The notes beneath the pieces are model-generated. The model saw nothing but the letters and a program-made list of their open reading frames with translations, searched no databases and was not told the origin of the DNA. A DNA stretch of 64,000 nt from NCBI GenBank assembly GCA_002633005.1, contig NMRA01000636.1:109529-173528 (forward strand). The letters run 5' to 3'. Numbering within the stretch: the stretch's first letter is position 1; each line of letters starts with the position of its first letter. Both the position numbers and the translations under genes were made by a program. Positions 39,101 through 54,100 of this stretch are shown in pieces. This DNA comes from Phoronis australis (Eukaryota; Phoronida; Phoronidae).

Positions 39101-42100
39101 GAGATAGAGCAGCGGATGCCGAACGGACGGACGCCAGACAGACAGGGAAGACGGCATAATGCGTTCACATATAAATATGTGGGTGCATAAAAATTGCCAT
39201 TAGGGGTCGTTACAGCAGTCGAACCTGTCTGAAAATCAGATTTAGCCGCATCTTCTCATCAGAAACACATCTGCCAATTTTCACAATGATCCTTTGAGCA
39301 CTTCGGCGGATAATAAGTCGGACATAAAAATTCCACCACGTGGCGCAGAATGCGTCAGAGGTCAAATCCGTCTGAAAACGGGAAGGAATGATGGTCTCTT
39401 AAATAGCAACCCATTTGTAAAATTTCACGCAAGTAAATCAATGAACTCCAAACATACAGAGGCAAAAGTAAAAAACTTAAAATATCACTAGGGGGCAGAG
39501 CGGTAGTTAAAACGGTTCGAAATTCATGGTTGTCTGTAGTCAGCTTGAAAGAAACACATCTGTCAAATCTCATTATGATCCAACGAGGGTTTAGGAGATA
39601 GAGCTGCAGATGCCGGACGCCCAGACAGAGATGACGGCAATATGCAAACACATATAAATATGTGGGTGCATAACAAGAGATGGCAAACATTCGAAAACAT
39701 TTTCTTTCAATGTACTCTTCAACATTAGATTTTTGATTTTCCCATATTTTACTTGTATAAATTATTAGAAATCAGGTAAAACAAAACCAATCCAGTATAT
39801 ATTTCAATACGGTAAACCTGGTACAAACTAATGAACTCTTATGCTGGAATCTGTCGTTGAATTCAGTCAATACAAGTAATCACTCCTCTCAAACAGTTCA
39901 AAGGAACTAGTTAAAGCTGGTTAGTGTGTGTGCATCAACTGTCAGTTAAAATGTGTAGTGTCAAAGTCTTCTACATTAATCATTTGGAGAACTAGAGCTA
40001 TTACAGCTGTGCTGGATGAAACTGGAATCTTGTCAGCTCTCAGTCCATTTGTTTTACATAAAATAGTTTTACATAAAAGCACTTGGGTGCAGACTTATGT
40101 AAGTCATGCAGGATGAGTCTTAACTACCAGATGTGAAAAAGAAGGTAACTGGTTAAGCAAATGAACAATGTGGATAGCACTTCAAGGGCAAGGTAAACGG
40201 TAGACAGCATTTTAATCAAAATTAGTTATTACTTCATTGTATTATATTACTGTTTTTCTTGTTGAGGGCCCTCTTGGAAAGCAGTGCTATCACTGAAGAG
40301 GCCACCTTAACCCTCATTTTAAATATCACAATAATAAATAAATAAATAAATAAATAAAAACATGTCACTTACAGGGGCCCACATTCTGAGTAGCAATAGT
40401 CTCCACTGAATAATAACTACCCAACTGGTTCTCATTGTAAGTGACTAAGATATGCTAGAAAAAGCCTCATCAATTTGCATGAAAGTGAATAACTGATGCA
40501 ATTCACACCTACCAAAACTCTGATGCCTTCGTGTTCGAGTTGATCAGTCTTGTATGTTGACTCGCACACACGCACAACATCCCTGACGTTCCTCTTGCGA
40601 AGTTCCTACAATGTTCAGAACAGTCAATCACAATCAAATTGCAACATCAATAAAAGTGTTCAACAAAGTCATACACCTTATTACAGCAAATGTTTGGAGA
40701 CTGTTTTGGCAGAAGCTAAGACTTACAATGGAAAATCAACCAGTGCTGAAGTATTGCTGCTGTGTAACTCAGAGTCTTATTTCAATGTGATCCATCAAGC
40801 ATCATTTAAGATCACATCTATATACAACCACATATTTTCTGTCTGCATACAAAGACAATAGAAAATATAACCGAACACCTGGAGTTGGATCCAACTGGAC
40901 TGCGAGGGACGTTGGGGAGGGGGGTTCCCCTCCCACTGAGGACAAAATTTAATTTAAAGGTCATTTTCCTTGCACTTTAACACACTGTTTGCATGCTTTT
41001 TTCTTGTTCAAAGGACGAAACTAAACAAACATAAAAAGGTTTGATCTATTCAGGACGTGTGCATTGTCACCAGACTGCAAAAATTAAGATCTGTAAATCT
41101 TTTTTGTAAGATAATCTGTGTAGAGTTGCATTTTAGACAGATAATTCACACCATGACTTCAAAAGTCAATTTGTCTAGAAGCTCTCAAAAGAGATGTGTA
41201 TTACTTTAACACAAGTTAAGGCAGATAATTTAAACTCATGAGAAAAAATGAAGTTGCATTTGAAACAACATGAAGAAATATATCCTTGAGTACATGTGTC
41301 TACGTTTCATTACACCACACGGTACTGCAATTCATCGGCCGATTTCATAAAGGTGGTTTAACAAAACCAGGTTTAAGACTTAAACCTTGTCTTCCTAAAC
41401 CTGGTCTAATTTTAGACCTGACTTGCATTTCACCAACATGGTTTTTAAGAGTCTGAAAGCCTGGTTTTGCTAGACCAGGGAGCTGGTTCAGTAAAACCAG
41501 GTTAAAAGTATCAAAGGCACCCTACTGTGTCGAGCTGGGTAAACCCAACAAAGAAACTATTGAAGTGCTTCAATGAAACCTTGATCACATGGGTATACAA
41601 TGGCATACACTAGTAGAATCAGTGCAGACATTAACGAAAAACATCTAAAAGCTTTTCTCATGAGGAAAACTGTAATTTCTGTGCCTAACACTCACATTAA
41701 AGAACATGCTCCCGATTAGATGTAACATGTTAAATGCTTAAATTTATTTCCTTGTCATTTTGGTGTTTTGTTTCCGCGGCCAAAGGGGGAGCAAGACCCC
41801 TTCGTGACAACATTATATCGGAGAACAGTGGAGGTGGAACTCAGTCAGAGGAATCAGAAGATGCTGTCTGACAAATCCGAAGAGCTTACGACGATGACGC
41901 CTTACTCGACCAGTCGTATTCTGAGAAATCCGCAGGACACACTCCAGCAGGTACTGATCTACGCAGAGGTGGATCCACGGGGGTCAAGGGGTCCGGAGTC
42001 CCCTTTTTTCCCTTGATTTTAGTGATATCAAATCTATAATTTTTAAATTATTGACTTGGCCCCCCTTTCAAAAAGTCCTTGACCAACCCCCCCTTTAAAA

Positions 42101-45100
42101 AATCCTGGATCCGCCCCTGCTACGTTTGATCTTGTGTCATAGTAAAACTGAATATTGAAAATAGTCCACTTTCGCTCTAAAACTGCATCGCAAATGCACT
42201 CCACGGCATCATTCAGTTGTACCTACACCATGCAAGTCTGACATATTTAACAGTTAAACCTGGGTCTGACCAAGTCTTAAGTTAAACATGGTTTAATATC
42301 TTAATACAGGTCTAAATAATATAGACCTCGTTGGTGAAATGAAAACTGACTTAGACCAGGTCTAAACTGGAGATAAACCAGGTTTTACTAGACCAGTGGT
42401 CTAAAAGTTAAAGCACCTTAATGAAATGCAGGTTATCTTTAAACCTAGTCTAAGTCCAGTTTAAACAAGGTTTAACTTTAAACCACCTTAATAAAATTGG
42501 CTGCATAAGTCTACAGTGAACACATATCCTCAACAAATTCACAGCTGAGGCCCACCGCCGCTCCACAAAGGTGAAAATTTTCGCATATTTGCATTCGCGC
42601 TTGTGTACCCGGACTTGGCCTCTTATAAGATGACCAAAAAACTTCAGAACTCCGTGTTTGAATTTGGCACTGGTACTTTTATGTTTTCCCATCGTTTTTC
42701 CAAGCGCTTTACTCGCAAATTTGGAGTAGCCTGAAGTTTGGCTAAGGGCGTCGCCAATGGTTGCAGGGGACAACGTGGTTGTTAGCGTCCTCTGCAGTGG
42801 AGTATAAATGGATGCTCTGTTAAAATTGACACTTGCCAGGTCTAAAGTCGATCACAGTCTAACATACTATACTACAACAAATTTATTCTTCAAAAGAACC
42901 ATTATTTTCTTGCTGTTCAAGAGTCAAATCCCAGCTTGGTTCAAACCTAAAATAACAGGTGTAGTGCACGTGACCGGGTGACCTACTTTTTCCATATAAA
43001 GCGAACAGTGCCACACACAGAGCAAACTCGAATCGCCCAATACTCATGGAATTCTGCAAAAAGCTGAAGTATTTTGAAGGTTTTACTTTTATGCTAAGTT
43101 AGTCATTGAATACGTAACCAACATAAGACAAAGCATTTCATTTTTTTTGCGTGAAGTTTGCACTGCATTCTCGCGCATCAATATACATCGCTGAGTCTGG
43201 TCGGATTTTTTCAGAATTTTTTCATTCATGCGTTAGAGTTGCAACGGAACTGTGCGATCAAATTAAGGAAGTTTTATCTGGTTTGCATGTTCAATGACAT
43301 TTATGGCATTGGTACAGCAGGTCAGTCGACGGGTATCATTTTTTTCATGGTGTATGTCCTCCTATTTCAAATTGGCTGCTCTGTCGAATACACTTTGAGA
43401 GTGCCGCTTCAAGTTCCACGACGGCAACTAGCGTTAGGGGTATGGCAAATCCTTTGAACTTCGGGTCTGTGCACTTCAATTTCAAACATTAAGTGTCCAT
43501 GTACAGGTAGTTAGCGCTGGATGAAATATTTCTCCTCACTCGCCATGCGGGGTATTCCATATAAGGTCACCTTGACGTCAGAGAACAGGAAGGTATTCCC
43601 CTAAAAACATGGCTGCCCCGAGTATTTGCTGATCGTCACTGTGACATTTATACCGTATTCGCCCTAATAAGCGCCTATGTCCCTAAAAGCGCTGGCCCCC
43701 ACACGTTTTCAGACTTTGCTAAAATAAGCGCCCACTCTATGAATGCCGTGTACATGCGAAAAATGCCTTACCTACAGTTCAAAAATTCTACAGTAACAAC
43801 TTCAATTTATCAGTAAGATCCGACAGTCCTGAAAAATTCATTGTGCGCGGAATTTGTAGACCACGAGCCTCGCCGCTATGCCGGTATTTAGTCGTGACTA
43901 TACACTTCAAACTTCCGCCGGGCTTCAAAAAGAACGCACAAGTTTTGCTGATCTCGCAAGGGACATGTCGCATTATGGTCTGGCCTTTCAGAACAGACCT
44001 TTGAGCACGTGGCCAGGAAGCACGCACTACATTCAAGTACTTGTCATCGAAAATTATTAGTCTTCGGGAACTATCTATTCATAAACGGTAGCATAGCATT
44101 GGCAAGAAATAAATACTGGCACTTCTTTCCGAAAGTTTCTAATACTGTAAAAAAAACGTTCGCATTATTTTTAGGAGGAATTATTAAATCAATCGTAATT
44201 GGTATTTTTAAAGTCAAAATGACCCAATGATAATGAACACTTCCACACCCTTACACTCTCTGAATCTCCCGAAAAGTAACTGTTAGACTGTCACATATCC
44301 AGTTACCCGGCGACACAATATCGGCCTTACCGAGACAATTCTCGAACGTTTTTAGCAGATGAGATCAACAAGTGCTAAATAAAACACATTCTGTTTTTCT
44401 GCTTGTGTTGATTTCTTTTGTTACAATGCACACCTATATCGTTACATCATGTTTACTCTGGCAAATGACCTCTGATGACACACACGCGCTCGCTCACTCT
44501 CACACGCAGACGAAATTCAAAACAAACATCACGTGACAAAACATGTGTTCGTCCAGTGATTGTTCTTGTGTTGCGGAATACGATCTAGCACAGATTNAGC
44601 CAGCTCCCTGGTCTAGCAAAACCAGGCTTTCAGACTCTTAAACCATGTTGGTGAAATGCAAGTTAGGTCTAAAATTAGACCAGGTTTAGGAAGACCAGGT
44701 TTAAGTCTTAAACCTGGTTTCGTTAAACCACCTTTATGAAATCGGCTGATTCTGTTTTTCTGCTTGTGTTGATTTCTTTTGTTACAATGCACACCTATAT
44801 CGTTACATCATGTTTACTCTGGCAAATGACCTCTGATGACACACACGCGCTCGCTCACTCTCACACGCAGACGAAATTCAAAACAAACATCACGTGACAA
44901 AACATGTGTTCGTCCAGTGATTGTTCTTGTGTTGCGGAATACGATCTAGCACAGATTTGGACTTAATATGCAGTTAATCCAGACTCCACATGAACTAAAA
45001 AATGTCATGGACGTTATTTTGAATACTTAAGAACTTCAGGTTATTTGTCGAGTCGAAACTATATTTTTACTCAAGAATTCCAAATTGGCCTATCGGCGTT

Positions 45101-48100
45101 CGCGAGGCAGCGACGCATCAGTCGGCGAGTTTTTGCACTGGGTTTTACTGAAAATGCTCGGAATTTAACAACAAAGTTTGACAGCGGTGTACTACAATTC
45201 TGTAGAAACTCTGTCATAGGTTACAGATGTGTCACAGAGCATAAATTGGATGAATTCTCGCTTACAATTTCAATTGTTTCGGAAACCAGGTTTCAACCAC
45301 TTTGGGCTATAATAAGCGGCCCCTTTCCTAAAGCAAATTTTTCTAAGTGCCCTGGGCGCTTATTAGGGCGAATACGGTAGTAAAAATAGATGGCAATAGT
45401 CTGTAATGTTGAAGTTATTTCTGAATATTTATCGAAGTCAAACGATTGATTTTAGATTTCGATAAAATTTATTAATCATAAATGGTTTAAATTCTTCGTA
45501 CGTCGTAGTTTTCGGCAAGGTTGTCTTGAAACAGGCAATCTTTTTTGTGTTTAGGCCATACTGTCCAAGCAGTAATTTTTTAAAATGGCCTTCCCAATGA
45601 TGGCCAGGATGGCCGCTAGATGAGTCCCTGCACATACCCCCAAAATTTACACGATTTTGACTTTACTAAATTGTCAATGCCCATGAATACCCCTGATTTT
45701 TCAGTTTCTCAATACCCTCTACACTTAAGGGACAGGTACAAGAGTAAAAATTTTACAACACACAAATTTTGTTTATTGTCAGAAGAATAAGAAACTTAAA
45801 AGAAAACCCGATTACTTAGGAGATGAGAAACCGACTATAATCTCAGTGTTTTAGACAATGAGGGCAGCTCACAAGCAAGACATTTATGAGAAAACATTAG
45901 GATACGGAAATGACTGCAAAAGAGTGGTTTGCAGGTTAGATAGACACTTTCAGTTGCCCAAGACAATAGCGACTTGGGAAAATATCCATTTACACATTTT
46001 TCCTCAGGGCTCGACATTAGCTTTTATTTTAACTTGTCCAGTAAGACAAGTAGAAATGAAATTGACTTGTCCTGACCTATAAGTGGTATTTGCATTTGGA
46101 TTTCACTAGTGAACACGCACTTGCCTTCAAAGCGCTCGGAACTACGCTGGGACCTAGCTAAAATCAAAACTATGCCACATTACGTGAGATACTGCCGTGT
46201 ATTTAAATGAAAACACGTCACTTTGGCTACAACTATTTGAATGCAAGTGCCTGGGATCGCGTCCAGTCATGAGCTCTTGCACTGCATAATCTAAACACCT
46301 TGCCGATTTGTGCCGCATATTATCGACATTGATCGCTAAACAACTGAGTTATCACTGCTACAAAGAAGTTCTGATCGTTCAGATTTACTATAGTTTCCAG
46401 AAATTCATTAACTTGTTCTGTCGGACAAGCTGCTCGGCCATGAGTTTGTCCGGACCCACGAATTGATGAGCCCTATTCATGTACTAAATTATCACTCAGT
46501 TATTGATAATGAATGCATGAACTACTATTGATAATGAACGCATGAAGTCCTACTGTCAAACAAAACCGGACTCGCATATTCAAACAGCTGCACGATGGAG
46601 TAGGGAAAAAATAGCTGGTGGAAAATTTTTAACTCCTCAATTTGCAGTGATAATTTCCACAAATTTTGCTTTATCGAAGACTAAACCAGGAGTATCGTAG
46701 AATCATACTCACAAGCATCGCGTCTTACGCGATGAACCACTTACGAACATATGAATCATACATACGAACCCATAAATCAAGTAGGTAAAAACTTGACTTT
46801 TCTCATTCAAAAACACAAGTAAATTAGTTTCCTGGCATCTGTTTTCAACATTATTCCTCGAACGAGCCAAACCTGACATACGCCCTGTATGTGAATTGTA
46901 GGCACTAGAAAATGCCCCGTGGCCGCTGCTCGACTGTTCAGTGCTACCTACAATCTTGAGCGACCCTACGCGATGACTGTGATGATGGTGGCGATTGTGA
47001 GCAACACTATAACACACAAGTGACTAGAGAAGATGTGAGAAATCAGTAAATAGGCTACAGTCTTGAGCAACACTTGGCGAACAGCAAAATCAGTCAACAA
47101 AGGAACAGCGTTTTCAGAAAATCTCGAATAATTCAAAAAGTAGACGTCCTAGCGACAAATTGAAAATATCTTCTGAAAGTCCGTTCAAAACTTTATCTAA
47201 CCTGGCAGTTTTGCAAAATTCCGTAAACTTTTAGAAATTTTGCGGTTTTTTTTGGGAAATTCAAAGTCAAATAACTCAAAAACGGTAAGTCTGAGAAAAG
47301 CGTTATCGCAGAACGTTTGAAAGAGCATACTTCAAGGAATCCACATGCAAAAATTCACGTCATTTGCTCTTCCCATTAAAATGCGACCGCAGAACGATCG
47401 AAAATGGGTGAAAATGCGCCACAGCCGCCATCTTAAAAGCACAAACACGTGACGAGATTGAAAATGATTGGTTCGCCAATGCACCCTCTAGAGGAGAAAA
47501 CGTTCTCGGCCAGATATCGAGGTGCGCATGCCCTATTGCCGATGTTCCGCCATCTTTGACTGGAACTTACCGCGCAGTAGTGCCACTTTTGTGCTTTAAA
47601 AATCGTACTAATTTTCAGCCTTGTACGTCAAAAAATGCAGCCTCTACGAGCATTTGAATCTGAAACCGGAAACAAAATGGCCGCTATGTCTGCCATTTTG
47701 AATCTGATCGTGACCGAACACAATAGGCTTCTAGGACTTTCTGATCTACACGTCGTGTGCAAATTGCGTGCGGGTCGGACGAAAATTGCAACCTGTAGAG
47801 AGGGAACAAAAAAAACTTGACCAACATTCTGGGAATTCCGCCAAGTACAGACGGCAGACCAAAATACTTGTCGGAAAGATTTGGTCTTCGTAATGTTGTG
47901 TTTTGTGAACTCTACACTTCAAGCTATCTTTTCATGTAACCTCAACTGGCACAAACACAATATCAACAAGAAAAACAATATGAAAACCATCCTTGTGAAG
48001 ACATATGAAGCAGCCAAAAGGTATACATCAACTCCGTCTGAAATTTTGAATACACTAAGATTACAGAACAACTCTCTTGGCAACGGAAGTCAACAGGATG

Positions 48101-51100
48101 CTCATGAGTTTTTACTATGGTTACTGAAACAATGGCACATAGACACACTTGCTTACAATGCTGATAATGTATCGTCTGAGGTTACCAGTACCTTCCAAGT
48201 TCCAACAGGTAAAGAAGCAAACTGTGAGTTGTAATAACTGCTCTACATCAAAGGAAAAAATACAGATAGACAGGGAGTTGACCGTCTACCCCCCAGCACT
48301 GAGGAAAGAAATATGCAGGAGTTGTGGCACAGCTCATGGACATCGATGGACATCTAAGACTTTAGTTGCCCACACTGTAATAGTCTCAGTGGCTAGCTAA
48401 CTTGGTCATTATCAAAACTGCCAAAATACCTTTGTATTCACATCTTACGAACCACCACTAATGGTAAAAAAATCAGCACGCAGATTTCGTCGTATGACCT
48501 CTCTGGCTATAAAATAATAGCAGTCATTGAACACCATGGAAGAAACACGACATGTGGTCATTACACATGCTGTGTTAAATCGTCATCGTGGGAATGGATA
48601 AATTTTGACGACTCTAGTCACAAGTAAATCCAAGCCTCCCCTGGATATTGCAATATATGAATTATCTTCTGAAATCCAACAAAGGAAATTAACGTAAAAA
48701 ATATGGGGCACTTTCAACATAGACGTCGCACATCACATCTGATGCAAACACAAGTAAACATATTTTTGAAATTCATCTTGGTACGTGAATTGGGGATAGG
48801 CCTATAAAAGATCTTAAACCCAGCCGCAGAGCGTCTAAAGCCGTGCGCCGTACCAGTGTCTACTGGCAATTCATCGCAGACACAACTGTAACATTCTTCG
48901 CTATAGAGATAATAACTCTTGGGCTGTCTCTAGTCACTCCATTCATTCTTGAATGTTGTTCATGTAAATTTTGAGTTTGTATGCATTATTCATGGGTCCG
49001 TGTGCAAGATTCATACGTGGTTCGACGAACCACGTATCGTGTGAAAGATGCAATACTCAAGCGTATGATACTATGGTACCGCTGTTAACATAGCCCTCAT
49101 GTTAGACTCTCGAAAATGTAAGATTAAAACAACTAAACTGTACTACTATAAAAGAAATGAAGAGGAATACATTAACTAATTTTTAATCCCTAGTTCAGCC
49201 GCCCCTCACATTTCATTCAGTCGAACACCTACACAACAATATCCACAGTCAAAACAGTTGTGACTGTTTTAGGTGACAAGAAGAGTTTTTGTCAAATTAT
49301 TGTCTAGTATATCTCAACCTTATTCCCGAAAATTGAAAGTTTTTACAATGTTTCACTTATGTTTAACAAATCCCTTATCTTCATTTTCAGGGAGCTTCAA
49401 ATAAGAAATATATTAATATACTGTGTAGCAAGAAACAAAAGATTTAGCAGAACCACCTTGGGAAACGAACAACTGCATGCAAATTTGTTAACTACTCATC
49501 CGAGTTTACAGGGGCTGTCATTCAAATAGAATCTCCCGCCACGCATAAAACAGTTCTGTATGTACCCTCAGTTTTTTCATTCACCATAATATTGAGACAA
49601 TGAGGGGTTCATAGGATAGAAAGATGACAGGGAAAACAAAGACAAAAAGCAGTTTTGATCCTGAGGGAGTTGTTCGTCATGCATATGATTGTTGAGAATA
49701 TAAATCGGTAAATAAAACAAGAATGGATCAACTGAACTTTGAAATTTTTGGATGTAGTAACTTCCTTTGTCAACAAAAACAGGAGTCCAAGTCGCTTCAG
49801 GCCTCTGTGACTTGTTCACGAACCCAGCAAGATGCCAAAAGGGTAAATCCTCACCCAAATTCATTAATTTGATTGGTGGCTTGACATTTCACTATTTCCA
49901 TCTCATGCACACGACATGTTTTAACCACCAACGCCATTTCTTTTGTCCATTTCGCACTTTGTAAATTGTTTCATATCTGTACCCTGGCAGGCGGTGTGTA
50001 CAACAATGAAATGTTGATCTACTTTCAAATTCAGTTGACATTGTGAGAGAATGTACAAATATCGAACATGGTTAAGGCATGTATAAGTTATATTGACCAA
50101 ACACAAGTTTTTACCGAAAAATTAAGCAGTATCCGTCAAATTTTGAAGACCTGCGACATATTCCACTTCTTCTCAGCTTTGGCAAATCGATTTAATTTCA
50201 ACTTACAAACACGAGTTCTCGAAAATGGTATAGCAAATTTTACTGAAACGCTATTAAAATTTTCATATTAAACACCTAGTTTTTGCGTACCATAAGAGAG
50301 ACGAATACGACTGCTACTGCTATTTTTACAACAAGAGGAATGCGAAGCGTTGAAATGCGCCCTCAAAAGCATCGCAAATTGCTGTCAGAACTTCAGAGAA
50401 ACAAAGGAAAACAGTACAAAACGAAATTGCCACTTGTAGGCACAACGTCCGTTCAATCCGCCTGACAGTCATTGTCTGTTATCTTCACATAAATTCACTT
50501 ACTAAATTTAATAAAGATCCTCCAGTGGATTTTGGAGATACAGTTATGGGAGAAAAAACAAAACAAAACTACCACTAGGAGGTGCCACAGTAGTCAGTCG
50601 CCATCATCAAACGTCCTCTTCACACTGAAAACATATAGACCAATTTTTAAAACCATTCCCAGAATGATTTGGTTGATCGAGGGGTGGACGCCAAAAACAA
50701 GATTTGAAAACAGCAAAAATGGCCACCAGATGGCAAAAAATACCTCAATTCCATCACAAAACAGGATGATATCGTAGATGCCTATATTCAAACTTTTATA
50801 AAAATCTGTTGAGGACCTTTGAAGATACATACTGGTAAACATAAAAAAATAAACTTGCCACTAGGGGGCACACCAAGTCAGATCGGTCCGAAAGTCGTCG
50901 TTGTCTGTTGTCAACATCATATAAATACACTTGCTAAATTAAGTAAAGATCCTGCAAACATTTTAGGAGATACAGCGATAAGCGCAAAAAACAAAATTGC
51001 GACTAGGAGGCGCCACAGTAGTCAAACTCGTCGGAAAATCATGGTCAGCCATCAACTTCATAGTAAAACCATATATGCCAATTTTCACAATTATCCTGAA

Positions 51101-54100
51101 AGCACTTTCGTTGATAGACGAGTGGACGGCAAAAAACATACTTGAAAACAGTAAAAGTGGCCACTAGGTTGCGCAAACTAGGTAAAATCCATCTGAAAAT
51201 GGAAAGATAGTGTCACCTCATTAACAGATGCCTGTATGCCAAATTTTATGAAAATACGTGTAGGACCTTTGAACATAGAGGTAAACGTAAAAACATGAAA
51301 TTGCCACTAGGTGGCACACTAGTAGTCAGATCCGTCCGAAAGTCGTTGTCGTCTGTTGTCAACATTATATAAATACACTTATTAAATTTAGTAAAGATCC
51401 TTCTAAAGATACAGCTATGGGCGCAAAAAAAACTGCCACTAGGAGGCGCCACAGTAGTCTAAGTCATCAGAAAATCATCGTCAGACGCCAACTTCATAGT
51501 AACAACATACATGCCAATTTTCACTATCATCCTTTGAGTGGTTTGGTTGATAGAGGGGTGGACGCAAAAAAACACACTCGAAGACAGTAACAATGGCCAC
51601 TAGGTGGCGCAAACTATGTTGAATCCATCCGGAAACGGGAGGACAGCTTCATCTCACTAATAGGTGCCACTATACCAAATTTAATGAAAATCCGTTCAGG
51701 ACTTTTGAAGATACAGAGGTAAACATAAAAAATTAAAATTGCCACTAGGGGGCACACCGGTAGTCGGATCCGTCCCAAAATTCGCTCATGCCGTCCCATT
51801 AACGGAAGGAACACATGTGCAAAATTTCATGAAGATATGTCGATGTGTTTTAGAGGTACAGCAGCAGACGCCGGACAGACGGAGATGACGGCATAATGCG
51901 TCCACCTATAAATAATTATGTGGGCGCATAAAATACCTTACATTTCATGAGTTAATTTGGCATAGAAACAAAACTGAATGGGTGATCAAAAATTTCTAAC
52001 AGCGTTTTTGAGGTAACTAGAGGAAGTTTTCATTTAAAAAGGGTTCATTAAAATCTACCACGGGGTTATTATACTAGAGATGTACCTTTATTAAAAATGA
52101 AATTTTGACTTAAAAAAGTGTTAACGTAATAATAAAGGCATATCAATATAAAACTTATTTTTATATCTCATCTTTTTTCTTTCCGAAAAATATGTACATT
52201 TATTAGTTGACATAGCCTGTTTACTCACACCCCCATGCACTGGTACAGGATGCACCCAAAACTGCAATGTAAGAAATTTCCTTGTTGCTACTAAATTTTC
52301 TTCTAAAGTTCATGTGAAAAGTTAACTGTTTTGGACATAAATTATAAAACTGCTTTCACAAAGAATAAATCCAAATACCATAGATCTTTTTATGCATCTA
52401 GTATAAAGTTATCAAAAGTCTGATAATCCATGTCCTTTTATCACTACAAAAACATTTAACATATCTATACTTTTGGAAAGGCCAGTAATTATCATCCAGA
52501 CATCAGTTAGGTGCTGAGTGGATGGTATTGTTCAGCCAGCCAGCCAGCCAGGCAGGCAGGCAGGCAGGCAGGCAGACAGGCAGACAGACAGACAGACAGC
52601 CAGACCAGCTGGTAGGAGAATGTAATAACCAACAATTATAGCACTTTCACCAGCAGTAGGAAAAACACCAATAATGTAAATAGTTACAAGCTTGCTCGAT
52701 ATTTTAGTTATCCTAAAACTGCTGGGTTTTTTGCCAGCACTTTTGTAGCTAGTTCGTTTACTTCAAATGCCTCACGTGTGAAGATGCCTTCATTTAATAT
52801 GGCACTTATCAATTTTTGGCGGAGAGTGTATGGTGTTTTGACACCAATTTTCACTTCACAATGATTTGAATGGTCACGAACGATAACTGTTGGCAAAAAT
52901 GTCCCCCTTGTCTGTGTGGCTAAAGCAACTTTTGCTAGCTTAGGACAACAGTTAAACTTGATTGTAAAGGGTGAGGCACAAGTTATCTGAAACTTGGCAA
53001 ACCCAATGAAGTTAGTCTGGATATTGCAATTACAATTAAGAAAACTAAAATCACAACTAGGGGACAATGCAGCAGTCAGATCCATCCAACAATTGACATG
53101 TCATGACATGTCATGCACACCTTACAGTGCTCGACGCTTAACTTAAAGGCAAAGGCAACCTTTTTTCATGTCAGTTTTAGCAAAAATAAGGTTCGTTGAT
53201 TATCCCAGACACATTTTTTACTTAATTACAGCTTTTAGTAATTTGATTAATTTCTCGTCCTCTACTCAGGAAGTGACATTTTGGGAGACAGACTTTTTCT
53301 GCCAATTTCTTTTCATTATACAGGGCTTGGAATGACCAATGACAAAAAACGCGGAAACCTTTACGGCCCAAAACGTGCGCGCAACCCAGCCTTGAAATAG
53401 TCGATGTGAACCTTTCGCCGACAAAAATCGGTACAACTAAAAAAAAGAAAACGTTACCACCATCAGTAGCATGTGTCTGCGTCTTTTTATCTCGTCCATC
53501 CACTCCTCCACTCCCAACCCACACATTTTTGGCTGCAGAGCCGTAGTATTTGTCACCGCGGTTTACAATCACACGAGACGCCATTGAAAATCCCACCACG
53601 CTATCCCAGATGCCCCGGCAATGTTGACAATTTACGTTCCTCTGAAACATAAAGAGCAACTTCCGCTTTTCGAGGTGAACGTCGTCAGCAACGCCGCGGT
53701 AAGAAAGCAATTTGCCGCGGAAATTTTACATCAAATCCAATTTTTTTATGCGGAAATATAATAAAATGCGCGGACAGAACATTTGAAAAAAGCATAAATC
53801 CGCGTTTCCGTGGAAAATTCCAAGCCCTGATTATAGTCTGACTGTGAGAGCTGTCGAGTCAGTCATTGTTCTACCTCGGTTGTGATAAGTTTGGCCGTCG
53901 TTTGCTTTTGTTAACAAGTCAGTCAACATGCCACGCTGTTGCTGCGTGCCATGATGTACTCATTATCGTCTCACACGTGCTTTGGGTACCTTGCATCGCT
54001 TTCCGAAGGATGACACACTTCGCCGTACTTGGCTAGCTTGTTCATGTGAAGAATGCAGCGCTACTTGTCCAAGCAACGTACAAAGCAGTGGAGGGTTATC

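Noticed and set aside
42450-42773. 108-codon basic minus ORF
   Set aside because: Its end lies within the TIR of element D and no homology is recognisable.
53222-53710. 163-codon minus-strand ORF, the longest in the window
   Set aside because: It crosses the border of the nested CAGGGCTTGGAAT element into Kolobok TIR sequence; no domain is visible.
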